Shown here: positions 61,614-64,000 of the stretch, piece after piece
Position numbering within the stretch: the first letter of the stretch is position 1
How the letters are laid out: the number at the start of each line of letters is the position of its first letter
From: Torreya grandis
Lineage: Eukaryota > Streptophyta > Pinopsida > Cupressales > Taxaceae
NCBI GenBank assembly: GCA_037957365.1
Contig: JARHVA010000157.1
Coordinates: forward strand, 5,788,501 to 5,852,500
Reading direction: 5' to 3'
Length of the DNA stretch: 64,000 nucleotides
Translations under genes and position numbers: made by a program
The notes under the pieces: generated by a model
Database searches by the model: none
What the model was told of the DNA's origin: nothing
Seen by the model: the letters and a program-made list of their open reading frames with translations, nothing else

Positions 61614-62807
61614 TGTTAGGTTGTGGAGCTAAAAGCTTCATTTTATGCAAACATGGAGGAGGTTACTGAGTGTCACAGTCACTGGCGTCGGTCAAGCCAA
61701 TTGACGTTGGTCAGGGGTGGACAAGAAGCTACCAACATCAGTCATGGATCGGTCAATGTCGGTCATCTCCAGATAGACAAGGACCAACGTCGATCACCAG
61801 TGTGGCTTCAGAACTATTAGTTACATGAAAAGTTTGTTTAACGAACCGGTTGTTTGCATGTAAAGACTAATTTTAGTCTTGGAGCTACGTTTCTAATTAT
61901 TGTAATTAGAAGTCTAATTATTGTTTGCATGGGATCTATATAATAGACTCATGGGGATATATTGTAAAGTGTGCTAGATAGAGAGAGCAAGGTTAGCTCC
62001 TTTAGAGGGAAGAGAGCAAACTTAGCTCCTCATAGTACCACTATGCCAAGTGTGTATGATCAGGTAGATCTGTGAGAGAGCAAGATCTGGTAGAAGATCC
62101 ACAGGGGTGTTGGTTGGGAGAATCATAAGGACTTGGTGAGGCAAGGACAAGGGTTCTTCTAGGTGTGTAAGATCTAGGTCGGTAGGTGTGTAAGGCCAGA
62201 TTGATCTATGGTATAACAAGATCAGGTAGAAGATCTACATGGTAGTAAGGTCGGTTGATTTGTAGGTGTGTATGTGTGCGAGATCTAGGTTTGCAGGTGT
62301 GCAAAACTAGGTTGATCTGTAGGTGGCAACAAGATCAGAGAGATCAACAACACAATAGGTAGCAAGATCAGGTGAGATCTACTTGGAGTACGTGGTGTAC
62401 TCAGACTTAGAGCACATTGAGTACTTATTGGACTGGCAGTATTTTTACTAACTGGTGGACTGGCAGTATTATTACTGACTGGTGGAGGTGAACAACAACT
62501 CTATGTTTGAGTTGTTTGTTGTGACCGTAACTGAGAGAGAACTCTTGAGGGAGATTATTGTATGCCTTAGAGGTATGGGAGCCCTAGAGGTGTGGGAATA
62601 AGAGTGTGACTTCTTTATTGTATATTTCCTTCTAGAAGAGTATTAATACAATTGGGTATTATTTCTCATATTCTATGTTGTTTCTAATTTCTAGTTACTT
62701 GTTACTTCTAGTTAAATTCCATGTTTAGTTGCTTATACAAGGTAATCAATTGTGCTCCTAATCCTTACAGTGGAATCAAAGCTGTTTGTTGTTCTAGATT
62801 CTTGACA
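61614..62807 (+). repeat. Copia 3' LTR (1194 bp)
   Basis: Matches 58,304-59,500. Its U3 motifs have lost several CG steps compared with the 5' copy, for example GACGTTGG or AACATCAG in place of GACATCGG. Confidence 0.92.
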
Positions 62808-62812
62808 CCCTT
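62808..62812. repeat. Copia target-site duplication, right
   Basis: CCCTT, matching 58,299-58,303. Confidence 0.85.
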
Positions 62813-64000
62813 TTTGTTGATCCCTCTTGAGTTGCATAGATGAGATCTACCTAAACTTCAACTTTCTTTTCTCACCTTCAACTTTCTTTTCTCACCTTCA
62901 ACTTGTATCTAATTTTCAAAATCATCCTGACACTCAAGATTCTTCAGGTAGTAGATAACTTTGGCCTTATGTTCTGTAAGCTATTTGATTCCTAAGATCA
63001 CATCATATGACCCTAGTGATGATACATATAGATCCACTACTATTGTGAGCTCAAACAACTTAATTTTTGCTTCAACTAAACACTTGTTAACTGTAAATTT
63101 TAAGTCATTCCCATATTGTATTAACCATGAATTTACCATTACTTCAGCTTTTTTAGTTAACTTACTAAGCATTTTAGGATCTATAAAACATTATGTATCC
63201 CTTGTATCTATCAAAATGGAAACTGCATGGTCAAACAAAGTATTTGATAGCTCTATGGGTAATGCTTGAAATTTGGCTTGTTGATTATTGACTGATGTAT
63301 GAATCTACTGCTAAAAAATACCTTGGTGAGGATTAAGATCTTTTCCCTTTAACTTATCCTGAGTAAAATCATGAGCGTAATGGTTATTTCCACAAATGAA
63401 ACAACCTCCAAGTTGTATTTTCTTGTTAGTTTGTTAGTTTCCCTTAAAATTGCCTTTGGATCCATTACCCAATTTCTTGTTGCCTAAATTATTGTTGAAT
63501 TTGGCATTCCCATTTTTGAACTACTTATTGGAGTCTCCACTCCTCTATTTTAAATTATTCTTTTTGAATGTTGACTTAGAATTTTCAAACTTTTTATTGA
63601 ACTTGTCCCTTGCCTATGAAAAAGACTTCAACTTTTGTTCCTATTTGACCACCTTCTCAAAGATTTAGTCTATGGTAGAAGGTCCATGAACAACCACTTC
63701 TCCATCTGGGGTCTCAATCTCATGATAAACTTTTTAATCCTAAACCTCTCATCTCCCTGGTACTGAGGTACATATTTCAAAAGTTTGGTAAATTTTTATT
63801 AGTACTCATTCACCGATAAGTCTCCCTGCTTCAGATTATGGAAATATGTAAGCATATGATCAAAATAAATTTATAGAAGCCATCGTGACCTGAATAAATT
63901 CACAAATTGATATCAAGTAGTGGTGGTTGAATTAAGATTCATTTCAACCTCTTGTTGGCCCACCAAATAGATACCTCACCAGCCAACTAGTATGCTCACC
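62813..64000 (-). pseudogene. Chromovirus gag, zinc knuckle and protease, decayed
   Basis: Minus strand from the window edge: a retrotransposon gag domain reading HNLKQGDLSVNEY near 63,830, LKYVPQYQGDERFRIKKFIM at 63,780-63,720, then a Lys/Asn-rich linker. The zinc knuckle CFICGNNHYAHDF lies near 63,400-63,365, with its last Cys replaced by Phe. The protease region includes ILIDTRDT near 63,215, where the active-site Gly is Arg, and LGSYDVILGI near 62,990. It is interrupted by the copia element at 62,807. The gag N-terminus lies outside the window. Confidence 0.75.

Larger units (their letters stand above)
58304..62807 (+). mobile_element. Ty1/copia element, internally deleted, nested in the chromovirus
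   Basis: Two LTRs (58,304-59,500 and 61,614-62,807), both beginning TGTTAGGTTG and ending TTCTTGACA. tRNA-iMet-type primer site at 59,503-59,514, polypurine tract AAGTGGGAGAT at 61,603-61,613, and CCCTT target duplication. The interior is only 2.1 kb, less than half of an autonomous copia element, and keeps pieces of protease, GAG-pre-integrase, reverse transcriptase and RNase H. Confidence 0.93.
50721..64000 (-). mobile_element. Chromovirus-type Ty3/gypsy element, split by two insertions, runs off the window
   Basis: Minus strand from 64,000 to about 50,721: gag, zinc knuckle, protease, [copia insertion 58,304-62,807], reverse transcriptase, RNase H, integrase, chromodomain, polypurine tract, 3' LTR [AT-rich insertion 51,076-55,307]. 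The 5' LTR lies beyond the window. All frames carry stops. Confidence 0.8.

Noticed and set aside
62881..62910. Short CACCTTCAACTTTCTTTTCT duplication as a CRISPR-like or regulatory repeat
   Set aside because: Only two adjacent copies inside decayed chromovirus coding; simple slippage. No CRISPR array exists in this nuclear plant DNA.

Overview
This is a repeat-dominated stretch of a seed-plant nuclear genome. It is AT-rich, has plant-type LINEs, Ty1/copia, Ty3/gypsy (chromovirus) and CACTA elements at different stages of decay, a plant nuclear tRNA-Lys gene, and a glycosyltransferase relic with a plant PSPG box. The deep nesting, old decay (mostly C-to-T/G-to-A changes making TAG and TGA stops) and absence of an intact host protein gene suggest a large genome, most simply a gymnosperm. 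That species-level guess is inference.

Left third (1-20.8 kb). Positions 1-4097 are most of a minus-strand LTR element with a complete 1543-bp LTR, a primer-binding site, and two open frames (418 and 254 codons) but no recognisable pol. After 3.8 kb of featureless AT-rich DNA come a 63-bp-arm foldback (7868-8014) and an AT-rich tandem array with a period of about 145 bp (8.1-16 kb). Minus-strand retroposon-like cassettes interrupt the array: one carries an unrecognised protein family, and two carry DUF4283-type LINE ORF1 proteins without reverse transcriptase. A UDP-glycosyltransferase pseudogene lies at 18-18.6 kb.

Middle (20.8-40.3 kb). One CACTA (En/Spm) transposon of 19,526 bp has CACTAGTAGAA inverted ends, a TCA target duplication and subterminal AAATGACTA-type repeats. 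It carries a decayed TNP2-type transposase on the minus strand, a possible TNPA-like exon, a 2-kb internal direct duplication, LINE-derived and gypsy-derived fragments, and a decayed plus-strand frame of about 3 kb. That frame shares a block order with the cassette at 9-10.7 kb; together they define the best undescribed family in the window.

Right third (40.3-64 kb). A LINE 3' fragment is interrupted by a candidate SINE with an 8-bp duplication. An apparently intact tRNA-Lys(UUU) follows. A nearly complete LINE (RNA-binding domain, endonuclease, reverse transcriptase, zf-RVT) then abuts a minus-strand chromovirus. That chromovirus is split twice: its 3' LTR by a 4,232-bp AT-rich insert with a 12-bp direct repeat at its ends, and its pol by a 4,504-bp copia element with a CCCTT target duplication. 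The likely order is LINE, then chromovirus, then copia and the AT-rich insert. The copia element has lost most of integrase and reverse transcriptase. An array of GACATCGGTCA-like motifs, also present in its own LTR, sits where integrase should be.

No intact host protein-coding gene was found. Functional claims rest on reading translated motifs by eye; no database search was possible.
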